Positions 36,524 to 45,664 of a DNA stretch of 64,000 bases are shown one piece after another (positions within the stretch are counted from its first letter, which is position 1; each line of letters begins with the position of its first letter). A program made the translations under genes and the position numbers. This DNA comes from Cognaticolwellia beringensis (GTDB taxonomy: Bacteria; Pseudomonadota; Gammaproteobacteria; Enterobacterales; Alteromonadaceae), in assembly GCF_002076895.1 (NCBI RefSeq), contig NZ_CP020465.1, positions 620,001 through 684,000 on the forward strand, given 5' to 3'. Below the pieces are notes generated by a model. It made no database searches. It had not been told where the DNA came from and worked only from the letters and a program-made list of their open reading frames with translations.

Positions 36524-37783
36524 TTACGCAATCTCCTGCGGTGCTTGTTTTGTTGGTTCATGCCATGGTGCAACTTTTAAAAGCATTAGCATGCCGGGTA
36601 TCGCTAATGCCGTGCATATAAAGTAAAAATTAGTCCAGCCTATTTGTTCGACAATAACGCCTGTTGTGGCATTTGCAAATGTTCTTGGTAATGCGGTTAA
36701 TGCCGTAAATAGTGCAAATTGTGTTGCCGCAAATGCGGGATTAGTCGCTCTAGCAATGAAGGCGGTAAAAGCTGCTGTACCAAGGCCAACGCCCAAGTAT
36801 TCAAAGCCCATTGCAAAAGCTAAAGCGTATGTGTTGTGGCCAATCTCTGCTAGTGCGGCAAAGCCTAAAATACTGATTATTTGTACAACACCAAATAACC
36901 ATAATGCTCGATTAATACTTAGTTTAATCATTACTATACCACCAACGGCTAAACCTATCGTCATCGCAATTAATGACGCCGTTTTAGCAACCACACCTAT
37001 TTCGGTTTTCGTAAAGCCTAAATCAATGAAAAATGGTGTTTGTAACGCCGTCGCCATACTATCGCCGAGCTTATATAAAAATAAAAAAGCCAGTATTTGT
37101 AATGCTGATTTTATGCCTTTTCTGTTGATAAAGTCTTTAAACGGCAAGACAACAGCTTCTTGCAATGTTTTCGGCGCTTGTGAGGCATTATTCAGCTCTT
37201 TAATTGTTAGACTGAGAAAAATACCAATAAGCATAAATGCTGAGACAATAAGAAATACTGCTTGCCAGCTGATGTGATCAGCTAGAATAAAAGCTAATGA
37301 ACCCGGTACTAAGCCTGACAATCGATAAGCTTGCACATGGATAGAGTTACCCAAGCCAAGTTCATGTTCGGGCAGTAATTCACGGCGATAAGCGTCGAGC
37401 ACTATGTCTTGACTAGCACTGAAAAATGCCACCGCAGCGGCTAAATAAGCAACGCTCCAAATATTCATTACGGGGTCAACATAGCCGAAGCTAGCGATAG
37501 AGAATAGCAGTAGCACTTGAGTTAGTAACATCCAACTTCGACGACGTCCAAGTACAGGTAATGAATATCGGTCCATTAATGGAGACCAAATAAACTTCCA
37601 AACGTAAGGTATACCAATCAGTGAAAATAAGCCTATTTCAGTGAGGCTAACGCCCTCAGAGCGCAACCAACCCGGTACAAGTTGATAAAGAATAAACAAA
37701 GGTAGCCCGGAGCTAAAGCCAGTGAATATACAAATTAGCATGCGACGATTTAATATTGCTTGCTTAAAGGTTGGAGATTGCAT
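36524..37783 (-). CDS. ampG: AmpG-type muropeptide MFS permease
   Basis: The protein has 419 residues and about 12 membrane helices. The start region (LICIFTGFSSGLPLFILYQLVPGWLRSEGVSLTEIGLFSLIGIPYVWKF) and the block FSASQDIVLDAYRRELL are AmpG signatures, as is the DRYSLPVLGRRRSW loop. AmpG imports 1,6-anhydromuropeptides from the periplasm for cell wall recycling and thereby affects beta-lactamase induction. It lacks the extra C-terminal helices of the 491-residue E. coli protein. In E. coli ampG follows yajG and bolA; both are within 5.5 kb here. Confidence 0.9.
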   Translation of the reverse strand: MQSPTFKQAILNRRMLICIFTGFSSGLPLFILYQLVPGWLRSEGVSLTEIGLFSLIGIPYVWKFIWSPLMDRYSLPVLGRRRSWMLLTQVLLLFSIASFGYVDPVMNIWSVAYLAAAVAFFSASQDIVLDAYRRELLPEHELGLGNSIHVQAYRLSGLVPGSLAFILADHISWQAVFLIVSAFMLIGIFLSLTIKELNNASQAPKTLQEAVVLPFKDFINRKGIKSALQILAFLFLYKLGDSMATALQTPFFIDLGFTKTEIGVVAKTASLIAMTIGLAVGGIVMIKLSINRALWLFGVVQIISILGFAALAEIGHNTYALAFAMGFEYLGVGLGTAAFTAFIARATNPAFAATQFALFTALTALPRTFANATTGVIVEQIGWTNFYFICTALAIPGMLMLLKVAPWHEPTKQAPQEIA

Positions 37784-37919
37784 TGCTCAAAGCCTAATGA
37801 ATGCGAGAAGATAATGCTGATAGGCTATCAAAATGCATTAGTAAACAGAAGTTTAATCTGGTGAAACAGGTAATTAGTTGTGCCCATCACCTGTATATTT
37901 TCGGCTTAATATCGCGTGG

Positions 37920-38249
37920 CTATGGCAGGGGACGCCAACCAATACAATCGATAGGATAACTGCCGGTACCAGAGAAAAAATCCAAGCAAGTCGATATTTC
38001 ACTTTTAAAATACAAGTCACGCTCAAGATCATTTGCACTGTGGAGGCTAAGTTCATGCATTATATGCCAAAATACACGCTCTCTAGCATTACTGGGAGTT
38101 TCATCACTAACGTGCAGTAAAGTCCATTCTGCCATGGTATTATCAACGAATTGATCAAGCTCTGTATAATGCAAAGAATGATTTATTACCGCTGTAATAT
38201 AGGCTCTTATTTGTGTGATTTTTTCATTGATAAACTGCTCAATTATCAT
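37920..38249 (-). CDS. Protein of unknown function
   Basis: The product has 109 residues, soluble, mainly helical: MIIEQFINEKITQIRAYITAVINHS, then TMAEWTLLHVSDETPSNARERVFWHIMHELSLHSANDLERDLYFKSEI, ending STCLDFFSGTGSYPIDCIGWRPLP. The start at 38249 has a clear GAAGGAAT ribosome binding site. The WHIMHEL and C-terminal Cys/GWRP segments look conserved but no family is recognised. It lies between the cyclophilin gene and ampG on the same strand, 136 bases before ampG. Confidence 0.7.
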   Translation of the reverse strand: MIIEQFINEKITQIRAYITAVINHSLHYTELDQFVDNTMAEWTLLHVSDETPSNARERVFWHIMHELSLHSANDLERDLYFKSEISTCLDFFSGTGSYPIDCIGWRPLP

Positions 38250-38539
38250 GATATTCCTTCCATACAATTTAGCTAGTAAAGTTACTTAGCTCAGGGGAAA
38301 TAAAAGTGTAAATCGCCTTGTTATCTTACTTAACACAATTTAGTTATCGTAGAGAAAACTGTAAATGTCAAAGTTACAACCTTGCTAAATTGTAACCGAA
38401 TACTGGTTGAGTAATTGTATTAAGGTGATTTAAATAACGCTATGCCAGGTTTTTTTATTTTAATTATAAGTAATGCCTGGTCTACTTTTATATCCAAAAA
38501 ATTCTTTAAAATAAGCACAATATACATACGATAAAGTGC

Positions 38540-39121
38540 TTATAAGGCCGGTAATAAACTGGCCTTGATTAACATGATAGGCTTAACAGGGACGTTTTCC
38601 CAGCCCATTTCTTCATTATAATTTGTTGTTACTAATGCCATCGCATCAACGACTTCTTGACCTTCAATGATCGCGCCGAAAACAGCGTAACCCCATTTTC
38701 TGCCAGGGTCTAGACTTGAATTGTCAGCAACATTAAAAAAGAACTGTCTATTCGCGGTATGAGGACGGTTTTCTTTTGCCATCGCAATCGTACCTATTTC
38801 ATTTTTTAAACCATTACCTGATTCATTTACGATAGTTTTATTGACTTTTTTTAGTTCAAAATTTTGGCTGTAGCCACCACCTTGCACAATAAAATCAGAC
38901 ACAATACGATGGAAAATTGTGTTGTTGTATTCACCGGTTACTACATAAGTTAAAAAATTATCGACAGTGAGCGGCGCACGTATTCTATCAAGCTCAACAA
39001 TAATGATCCCCATTGACGTTTCTAACTTTACTTGTGGAAATAAATTGTCAGGTTCAATAGCCAAATCTTTCGCACTACAGGTAACTGAAAGTAATAATAA
39101 TATAACTGAAAAAATTCTCAT
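38540..39121 (-). CDS. Periplasmic cyclophilin-type peptidyl-prolyl isomerase
   Basis: It encodes 193 residues with a signal peptide (MRIFSVILLLLSVTCSA). The cyclophilin core follows: VKLETSMGIIIVELD, APLTVDNFLTYV, YNNTIFHRIVSDFIVQGGGY, GTIAMAKEN, NRQFFFNVADNSSLD and WGYAVFGAIIEGQEVVD, including the catalytic Arg of FHRI. It speeds Pro isomerisation in envelope proteins, like PpiA. It is the last gene behind yajG and rlmG (33-base gap) in one direction. Confidence 0.92.
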   Translation of the reverse strand: MRIFSVILLLLSVTCSAKDLAIEPDNLFPQVKLETSMGIIIVELDRIRAPLTVDNFLTYVVTGEYNNTIFHRIVSDFIVQGGGYSQNFELKKVNKTIVNESGNGLKNEIGTIAMAKENRPHTANRQFFFNVADNSSLDPGRKWGYAVFGAIIEGQEVVDAMALVTTNYNEEMGWENVPVKPIMLIKASLLPAL

Positions 39122-39154
39122 GTAGCGATCTCTATCTTAGTGTTAAGAAGTAAA

Positions 39155-39724
39155 TTACTGAATAAATTGCTGTAACTCTTCGCTTTGCACTATTTGTGTT
39201 AATAATTTTGCCAACTGTTGATTAAAATCGCGCTCTAATACTGCAAGATCTGCTTTAAGTGGCCCATTGCTTATACCTGTTATTTTAAATGCTTTTGTTA
39301 AGCTACCTTGATCATTGTCGATAACTACACGCACATTCATTTGACTTTTAGCGCTATATTTAACCATTTCTTGCTGAACACTCACCAAGGCATGGTCGAT
39401 AATTAATTCAACTTGATTAGCTGCTTGTGGTTGAATTTGTAACCCATTTGCTTTTAATGCAGAGCTAAGCGACATTTCCACTGTTTCTACAAGGGCTTGT
39501 TGAGGTGAAAATAATTGTGCCGCTTCGCCAGTACGTAAAATTTGCACGATATGTGGTGAGGAACGTAAATCACTAAAACGCAATTGTGCCAGTTTTTGTT
39601 GGTAGGCATTACTGTTGCCAATATTTAGCTCAGGGCTAACAATAACCTGTTTTATTGGCGTACTACAGGCGAGTAATAAAGTTGTAGCGCTTAAAATGAT
39701 AAACGTAAATAGTGTTGATTTCAT
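39155..39724 (-). CDS. YajG family lipoprotein
   Basis: The product has 189 residues. The N-terminal LLLACSTPIKQ is a lipobox, so the mature protein is a Cys-acylated lipoprotein. The body (LRFSDLRSSPHIVQILRTG, LSSALKANGLQ, LSTQ-like C-terminus) resembles the YajG family. In E. coli yajG lies between bolA and ampG; bolA (2 kb away) and ampG (1.4 kb away) flank it here as well, which supports the call. It is 29 bases behind rlmG. Function unknown. Confidence 0.8.
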   Translation of the reverse strand: MKSTLFTFIILSATTLLLACSTPIKQVIVSPELNIGNSNAYQQKLAQLRFSDLRSSPHIVQILRTGEAAQLFSPQQALVETVEMSLSSALKANGLQIQPQAANQVELIIDHALVSVQQEMVKYSAKSQMNVRVVIDNDQGSLTKAFKITGISNGPLKADLAVLERDFNQQLAKLLTQIVQSEELQQFIQ

Positions 39725-39753
39725 ATGAGCTTCTTCAGAGTTAAGTGAGTTAA

Positions 39754-40893
39754 TTAACGTTTTATTGCTGAAATAGTGACAAACTTATCATTGCTAGCGA
39801 TCAGTGTTTGATTGCCGAAAATACGTTTTAATTTTATATGGTAACCAAGCTGACGATTACCGATAATGCGCAATTCACCGCCTTTTTTCAATACTCGGTG
39901 ACTGTCTTTAAACATCTGCCAGGCAATATGATCTGTGGTGGCGGTTTGTTGATGAAAGGGTGGATTACATAAAACAAAATCAACACTGCCACCTTCAACG
40001 CTGGTTAAACAGTCATTGACTTGAAAATGGCATTGCTCAATCGTAGATGGTAAATTTTCAGTTATATTCAACTTTGCCGATGCAATGGCCATATACGATT
40101 CATCAATAAAATGCACTTGCGCTTCTGGCTGCTTTGATAATACATGCAAGCCAATAACGCCATTACCACAACCAAGATCGATAACCTGTTTATTAGCCGC
40201 AATAGTGGGCAAGTTTTCCATAAAATAGCGCGCACCAATATCGAGTTTTTCTCTGGCGTAGACATTAGCGTGATTATGTAAAGTAAAGTCGGTATTTTCT
40301 AACGGCCAAGAGGTTGTAAAGTTAGCTGTTGTAGCTTGTTCATTATCAAGTTCGCAAAACACTAGTCGGGCTTTCTTTACGGCTAATGACGTTTTTGTGG
40401 TGCCTAAATAGTTCTCAAATAATTTTAGTGTCGAGCTGTGTATTTCTTTGGCACGATCGCTGGCAATAAAAACAACATCTTTACTGAGTTGTTGTTTTAT
40501 TTTGCTGAGCTGTTGGCAGAGTAAACCTTTGCCTTTTGGAATTTTATATAGCACGATATTAATATCACTTGGCAACTCGTCAAGGCTGGTGAGCAAGGTG
40601 ATATTCTCATTTGATAAACCATTCTGTTCTATATTAAGTTCAATACCTTGGTGACTTAAAAAAGAGTCATTAACACAATACAATTGATGCTCAGTTAAGT
40701 TACAGGCTATAGCGCCAAAATTATCGTTGAAGATAAGGATTTTTTGTTTTGAGTCACTTAAAGGCTGTTGTTCTAAATAACTAATAATATATTCATCAGC
40801 GGCATCCCAGGCTTGCAAGCTTCGGTTAACTTGTCCGGTGGGGAAACGATCGAGAAAAAGATTTTTGTCGTTGATAATAAAAGGGCTGATCAT
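39754..40893 (-). CDS. rlmG: 23S rRNA (guanine(1835)-N2)-methyltransferase RlmG
   Basis: The protein has 379 residues, as E. coli RlmG (378). The non-catalytic N-terminal domain (LDRFPTGQVNRSLQAWDAADEYIISYLE) matches RlmG rather than RsmC. The C-terminal Rossmann methyltransferase has VIDLGCGNGVIGLHVL for S-adenosylmethionine, FIDES, the catalytic NPPFHQ, and HRVLKKGGELRIIGNRQLGY. It modifies G1835 of 23S rRNA. First of the leftward rlmG-yajG-ppi group. Confidence 0.92.
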   Translation of the reverse strand: MISPFIINDKNLFLDRFPTGQVNRSLQAWDAADEYIISYLEQQPLSDSKQKILIFNDNFGAIACNLTEHQLYCVNDSFLSHQGIELNIEQNGLSNENITLLTSLDELPSDINIVLYKIPKGKGLLCQQLSKIKQQLSKDVVFIASDRAKEIHSSTLKLFENYLGTTKTSLAVKKARLVFCELDNEQATTANFTTSWPLENTDFTLHNHANVYAREKLDIGARYFMENLPTIAANKQVIDLGCGNGVIGLHVLSKQPEAQVHFIDESYMAIASAKLNITENLPSTIEQCHFQVNDCLTSVEGGSVDFVLCNPPFHQQTATTDHIAWQMFKDSHRVLKKGGELRIIGNRQLGYHIKLKRIFGNQTLIASNDKFVTISAIKR

Positions 40894-41023
40894 AGCGATA
40901 AATACTTGGTTGGCGTAACGGATATTGTGTCAAAATTTCTCACTGCGAGCCAGTTAATTGCAGAATTTATCGTGATAAATAATATCAATTGGCTGATAAA
41001 AGCTAGATAAGGAACCTAATAGT

Positions 41024-41605
41024 TTGAAAATTAACTGTCCAGATGCCGACATCGAATATATTGAAGACTTTTATTCTGCCGATGAAGCACATTTAATTTT
41101 TAATGCACTAACGCAACACTTAGTTTGGCGACATGATGATATTAAAATGTTTGGAAAGGTGATGAAAATACCGAGGTTACAAGCTTGGTATGGTGACAAT
41201 AGTCTCCGTTATCGTTATTCAAACATAACTTTAACCGCTGAGCCTTGGACGGCAGCTTTACTGGCGATAAAAGAAAAAGTTAGTGGTTACTGTCGTCATG
41301 ACTTTAACGCTGTTTTAGCTAATTTATACCGTGATCAGCATGATAGTGTAGGTTGGCACAGTGATGATGAACCTGAGCTAGGCGCAATGCCTACTATTGC
41401 CTCACTATCTTTTGGCGCTGAACGAGAATTTCAACTTAAGCACATTATAACCAAGGAAAAAATGAGTATATCGCTTGCTTCTGGAAGTTTATTGATCATG
41501 CGAGGTAAAACCCAGCATTACTGGCAGCACTGTCTTCCAAAGAGGAGCAAATTAATAAAGCCGAGGGTAAATCTCAGCTTTCGAAAAATATGTAATGAAA
41601 GCTAA
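41024..41605 (+). CDS. AlkB-like 2-oxoglutarate/Fe(II) dioxygenase (ALKBH2/3-type)
   Basis: The product has 193 residues. Fe(II) ligands HxD are in WHSDDEPELG and the distal His in THYWQHCLPK; RVNLSFR carries the 2-oxoglutarate-binding arginines; IPRLQAWYGD and NLYRDQHDSVGWHSDDE are typical of the ALKBH2/3-like bacterial group, which demethylates alkylated DNA or RNA bases. Translation begins at TTG (41024) with AAGGA nine bases upstream; no in-frame ATG precedes the conserved region. Divergent from rlmG. Confidence 0.9.
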   Translation: MKINCPDADIEYIEDFYSADEAHLIFNALTQHLVWRHDDIKMFGKVMKIPRLQAWYGDNSLRYRYSNITLTAEPWTAALLAIKEKVSGYCRHDFNAVLANLYRDQHDSVGWHSDDEPELGAMPTIASLSFGAEREFQLKHIITKEKMSISLASGSLLIMRGKTQHYWQHCLPKRSKLIKPRVNLSFRKICNES

Positions 41606-41771
41606 TTTTATTTTGTCGGGAAAGAGGTTTGTAAAGTGAATTTATTGGCAACCGTTAGAAGATAAAAATATTAAAAATAACACTGTCAGCCATCTAGATA
41701 GATGGCATAATTACCAACAACGACTAAAATTAAAACTGATCCACAAGCTGATCAATCTCAGGGAATATACT

Positions 41772-42095
41772 ATGAAAATAGAAGCTGTTATCGAAGAAAA
41801 GTTACTTTCTGCTTTCTCACCCATTCATCTCGATGTCATCAATGAAAGTCATCAGCATAATGTTGCACCAGGCAGCGAGTCGCACTTTAAAGTTATTATT
41901 GTTTCAAAAGATTTTGAAGGCGAACGATTAATTAAGCGTCATCGCGCCATTAACTCGATCCTAGCAGAAGAGCTTGCTGATAAAATTCATGCCTTGGCAC
42001 TACATACCTACACAGAAAAAGAGTGGAAAACCTATTACGCAGAAAATACTCCGCTATCACCTAAGTGCTTAGGAGGAGGTAAAAAGGCAGGGTAA
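41772..42095 (+). CDS. bolA: BolA family protein
   Basis: The protein has 107 residues with the BolA fold: [25 protein letters not shown], the [31 protein letters not shown] core with the conserved FxGxxxxxRHR segment, and a C-terminal [13 protein letters not shown]. It likely works with monothiol glutaredoxin in Fe-S handling and in morphology/stress control. Its leader has a small hairpin (GCCATCTA/TAGATGGC, 41689-41706). It is followed by a palindromic terminator. Confidence 0.93.
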   Translation: MKIEAVIEEKLLSAFSPIHLDVINESHQHNVAPGSESHFKVIIVSKDFEGERLIKRHRAINSILAEELADKIHALALHTYTEKEWKTYYAENTPLSPKCLGGGKKAG

Positions 42096-42165
42096 ATTAT
42101 TGACGTTTCTCTGATAGATATCGTTATTATATTTTGCCCCATTAATCTAAGGTTAACGGAGTGTA

Positions 42166-42202
42166 CTTACAGGCTGTACAGCCTGTAAGGTCAGTTTTTT
42201 TT
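42166..42202 (+). terminator. 24-base palindrome and T tract behind bolA
   Basis: Perfect inverted repeat with 12-base arms (CTTACAGGCTGT and complement, 42166-42189), then GTCAG and eight T residues: a terminator-like structure 71 bases past the bolA stop. Confidence 0.75.
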
Positions 42203-42443
42203 GTTCCAGACAAAAAACTAAGTACCGACATCCATGTCGGCAATATCGGGGGTATATGGTTACTCCTAATTACCTAAGTTAATGCTCCATATATTATTTA
42301 ATGGCTTGCATACTTTCAGAACGTGGTATCACGGTATTAATGTGACTTTACATGTCATAACACAGAAACGGATATTTACGTGAGGCGATATTACTTACTT
42401 TTTGGCAATTAATTTTCAAATAATAATAAAAAAATGGAAAAAT
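42203..42443. other. Intergenic region with a second hairpin
   Basis: It holds the hairpin CCGACAT-CC-ATGTCGG (42225-42240) right after the bolA terminator, then about 200 bases without a gene that should contain the TRAP operon promoter. The two adjacent palindromes may be one dispersed intergenic repeat. Confidence 0.45.
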
Positions 42444-42989
42444 ATGTTGTTAACATTCGCGAATAAACTTGTTCAATCGATAGATGCTTTTACCGAGCTG
42501 CTTGGGAAGATGATTGCTTGGTTAACGCTTTTAATGGTGTTACTGACCTTTAGTATTGTCGTACTTAGATATGGCTTTAATCTTGGCTGGATTGGTATGC
42601 AAGAGTCTGTACTTTACTTTCATGGTCTTGTTTTCATGCTCGGTGCTGCCTATACCTTGAAACATGAAGGTCATGTCCGCGTTGATATTTTTTATCAAAA
42701 ATACACGCTTAAGCAAAAAGCTTTACTGAATTTATTTGGCAGCGTAATGCTGTTACTACCGGTCTGTATTTTTATCTTTTTTATCAGCCTTAATTACGTG
42801 ATGTCGTCATGGGAAATCATGGAAAGTTCGCCTGAGGCCGGTGGCTTACCTTTAGTTTATCTTAATAAAACACTTATTCTTATGCTTGCTATCACGCTTA
42901 CCTTGCAAGGAATAGCCGAAATAACACGAAATTTACTCATACTATTTCAAGACTCCCCTGATACCAACCATGTTGCAGGGGCGAAATAA
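42444..42989 (+). CDS. TRAP transporter small permease (DctQ type)
   Basis: The product has 181 residues with four membrane helices. GWIGMQESVLYFHGLVFMLGAAYTLKHEGHVRVDIFYQ is the DctQ signature. The start at 42444 (MLLTFANKLV) has GGA five bases upstream; an in-frame TTG at 42402 is less likely. The stop overlaps the start of the large permease by one base (TAATG). Together the three genes build a periplasmic-binding-protein-dependent, ion-driven (usually Na+) importer. Confidence 0.9.
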   Translation: MLLTFANKLVQSIDAFTELLGKMIAWLTLLMVLLTFSIVVLRYGFNLGWIGMQESVLYFHGLVFMLGAAYTLKHEGHVRVDIFYQKYTLKQKALLNLFGSVMLLLPVCIFIFFISLNYVMSSWEIMESSPEAGGLPLVYLNKTLILMLAITLTLQGIAEITRNLLILFQDSPDTNHVAGAK

Positions 42990-44371
42990 TGGAATATTTA
43001 GCCCTTTTAATGTTTATTGCTGTTTGTGGCGTATTATTACTAGGCTACCCAGTGGCATTGTCGTTGGCGGGTACAGCCTTATTGTTTGCTGGTATTGGTA
43101 TAAGTTTTGATGTCTTTGAAAGCTCCTTTTTATATGCTTTGCCGAATCGACTTTATGGTGTATTGAATAACCAAACTTTATTAGCCGTGCCGCTGTTTGT
43201 TTTTATGGGCGCTATGCTTGAACGCTCGAAAGTAGCAGAGAATTTACTGAATGCGATGGCATTGCTGTTTGGCCGTTTTAATGTTGGTTTAGCTATTTCG
43301 GTGACTTTAGTCGGTATGTTATTAGCAGCGAGTACCGGCATTGTAGGCGCAACAGTCGTGACTATGGGGCTATTGTCTTTACCGACCATGCTAAAAAGAG
43401 GCTATAGCCCGGCATTTTCTTCCGGTATTATTTGTGCAACCGGTACGTTGGGTCAAATAATACCACCGTCAATTGCCTTGGTTTTGCTTGGTGATGTTTT
43501 ATCAAGTGCCTACCAAAAAGCCCAATTAAGTATGGGGATTTTTAGTCCTAAAACCGTATCAGTCGGTGATTTGTTTGCAGGTGCGGTAATTCCTGGTCTG
43601 ATACTTGTGTTATTTTACATTTTATATTGTATCGCTGTAGCGGTGTTTAAACCTGATGCTATTCCAAAGCGCGCTCCAGTAGAGTCAAATGCAGAGCCGG
43701 AATCGCTAACAGTGATGTTATTTATTTCAGCTTTACTACCCCCATTATTGCTAATGTTCGCGGTATTGGGCTCTATATTATTTGGTTATGCCACCCCAAC
43801 GGAAGCGGCAGGTGTTGGTGCTACGGGCTCATTACTGTTAGCGTTATGGAAAAACCAGCTTTGCAGAGTCAACCTAAATGCTGTGATGCAAACTACGGTT
43901 AAAATTACCTCCATGGTGTTTTTGATCTTGATTGGCGCCAGTCTATTTTCGTTAGTATTTAGAGGTTTTGGCGGTGAAGAGTTAGTACATGGGCTATTTC
44001 AGCAGATGCCTGGTGGTGTTGTCGGCGCAACCTTAATTGTTATGCTAGTCATTTTTTTACTCGGCTTTATTTTAGACTTTATAGAAATAACTTTTGTTGT
44101 GGTACCGATTGTTGCACCGGTTTTAATGGCGATGGGCATAGATCCAATTTGGTTAGGCATTATGATTGCGGTGAATCTACAAACGTCATTTTTAACCCCT
44201 CCATTTGGCTTTGCGCTATTTTATTTACGCGGTGTGGCAGATAAGTCAGTAACCACTTCCGCGATTTATAAAGGCGTTATCCCTTTTATTTTTATACAGT
44301 TAATATTACTGTGTACTTTAGCTTATTGGCCAAGTTTAGTGACTTGGTTACCTAACGTAATATATGGATAA
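42989..44371 (+). CDS. TRAP transporter large permease (DctM type)
   Basis: The protein has 460 residues and some 12 membrane helices. Family blocks: LLAVPLFVFMGAMLERS, GLAISVTLVGMLLAASTGIVGATVVTMG, ATGTLGQIIPPSIALVLLGDV, and NLQTSFLTPPFGFALFYLRGVA. It is the transmembrane engine of the importer. The start overlaps the dctQ stop and the end is close to or overlaps the start of the binding-protein gene, so the three are one operon. The acidic loop in the middle (VESNAEPESL) is variable. Confidence 0.95.
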   Translation: MEYLALLMFIAVCGVLLLGYPVALSLAGTALLFAGIGISFDVFESSFLYALPNRLYGVLNNQTLLAVPLFVFMGAMLERSKVAENLLNAMALLFGRFNVGLAISVTLVGMLLAASTGIVGATVVTMGLLSLPTMLKRGYSPAFSSGIICATGTLGQIIPPSIALVLLGDVLSSAYQKAQLSMGIFSPKTVSVGDLFAGAVIPGLILVLFYILYCIAVAVFKPDAIPKRAPVESNAEPESLTVMLFISALLPPLLLMFAVLGSILFGYATPTEAAGVGATGSLLLALWKNQLCRVNLNAVMQTTVKITSMVFLILIGASLFSLVFRGFGGEELVHGLFQQMPGGVVGATLIVMLVIFLLGFILDFIEITFVVVPIVAPVLMAMGIDPIWLGIMIAVNLQTSFLTPPFGFALFYLRGVADKSVTTSAIYKGVIPFIFIQLILLCTLAYWPSLVTWLPNVIYG

Positions 44372-44375
44372 AATT

Positions 44376-45476
44376 ATGATAAGAAACTTTGCTCGTTCGT
44401 CGATTTTAATAATCATTACTTTATTTACCTTGGTAGCGTGTGGTGATAAACAAAACACCACTAGAAGCGAAAAAAGTGTTCAGCCACAAGAAAAATTTAC
44501 CTGGAAGCTTGTAACGTCTTGGCCTAAGAATTTCCCAGGTTTAGGCATGGCACCAGAAAAGTTCGCTAATTACGTTAACGCCATGAGTAATGGACGACTA
44601 ACGGTAAAAGTTTATGGTGCCGGTGAATTAGTGCCTGGATTTGAAGTTTTTGATGCGGTATCTCAAGGTACGGTTGAAATGGGGCATAGTGGCTCTTATT
44701 ATTGGAAGGGAAAAATCCCCGCATCCCCTATTTTTAGTGCTATCCCTTTTGGTATGACCGCAACAGAATTCAATGCTTGGCTGCATTACGGTGGTGGAAT
44801 GGAGCTTTGGCAAGAGTTGTATGCGCCCTTTGGTATTAAGCCAATGCCGGGGGGGAATACTGGGGCCCAATTTGGTGGTTGGTTTAAAAAAGAAATTAAT
44901 TCAGTCGCTGATCTGCAAGGTTTAAAAATGCGTATTCCGGGGCTTGCGGGTGAAGTACTTAAAAATGCTGGCGCCATTCCTGTAACCTTAACCGGTGGCG
45001 AAATTTTTTCTTCATTGCAAAGTGGTGCTATTGACGCGACAGAGTGGGTTGGTCCATACAATGACTTAGCATTTGGGTTTTATCAGGCTGCCGATTATTA
45101 TTACGCTTCGGTATGGCATGAACCTGGTACAGGTCTCGAGTTATTAGTGAACCAAAAAGCTTTTGACACCTTACCCGCAGATTTACAACACATTGTTGAA
45201 ATAGCGGCGAACGCGGCGAATGAGTCAACATTGGCAGAATATAATGCCCGAAATAATGCGGCTTTAAAAACTTTGATTGAAGAACACAATGTGCAATTGC
45301 GTCAATTTCCGACTGAAGTTATGCAAGCACTTAAACACCAAACTGACTTATTAATTAAAGAACAGGTAAAAGCAGATAAAGACTTTGCCCGCGTTTGGCA
45401 GTCATACAGTGAGTTTTTAGCGTCTATGCAAGAGTACAATAAATTAACCTTGCAAGCATATTACGAAAACCGTTAA
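44376..45476 (+). CDS. TRAP transporter substrate-binding lipoprotein (DctP family, TakP-like)
   Basis: The product has 366 residues. LFTLVACGDK is a lipobox, so it is membrane-tethered, unlike most free periplasmic DctP proteins. The body (WKLVTSWPKNFPGLG, GGWFKKEINSVADLQGLKMRIPGLAGEV, SGAIDATEWVGPYNDLAFGF, YASVWHEPG) belongs to the subgroup of TakP and FcbT-like proteins, which bind 2-oxo acids, lactate or aromatic acids with a metal ion. The Arg of KMRIPG is the usual carboxylate anchor. An ATG at 44364 overlapping dctM is also possible. Confidence 0.9.
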   Translation: MIRNFARSSILIIITLFTLVACGDKQNTTRSEKSVQPQEKFTWKLVTSWPKNFPGLGMAPEKFANYVNAMSNGRLTVKVYGAGELVPGFEVFDAVSQGTVEMGHSGSYYWKGKIPASPIFSAIPFGMTATEFNAWLHYGGGMELWQELYAPFGIKPMPGGNTGAQFGGWFKKEINSVADLQGLKMRIPGLAGEVLKNAGAIPVTLTGGEIFSSLQSGAIDATEWVGPYNDLAFGFYQAADYYYASVWHEPGTGLELLVNQKAFDTLPADLQHIVEIAANAANESTLAEYNARNNAALKTLIEEHNVQLRQFPTEVMQALKHQTDLLIKEQVKADKDFARVWQSYSEFLASMQEYNKLTLQAYYENR

Positions 45477-45664
45477 TTTTTCGTAATATTAATGAAAAAT
45501 GTCGAATATTGTCACTGGTCGCACCTCTTAAAGGGCAAAGCAAGAGTAAACTAGGCGGCAATTTCATTTTGTAAATCAATTTTTCACTAAACAATCAAAG
45601 TAATTGAGCAAAAAATATTAGCTTTAAAGCTTGGATGTTAACGTGATATTAAGAAGGTATAGTT

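Noticed and set aside
36666..37277. 203-residue open frame antisense to ampG
   Set aside because: Mirror of the hydrophobic ampG coding strand; Lys/Ala/Pro-rich with no domain.
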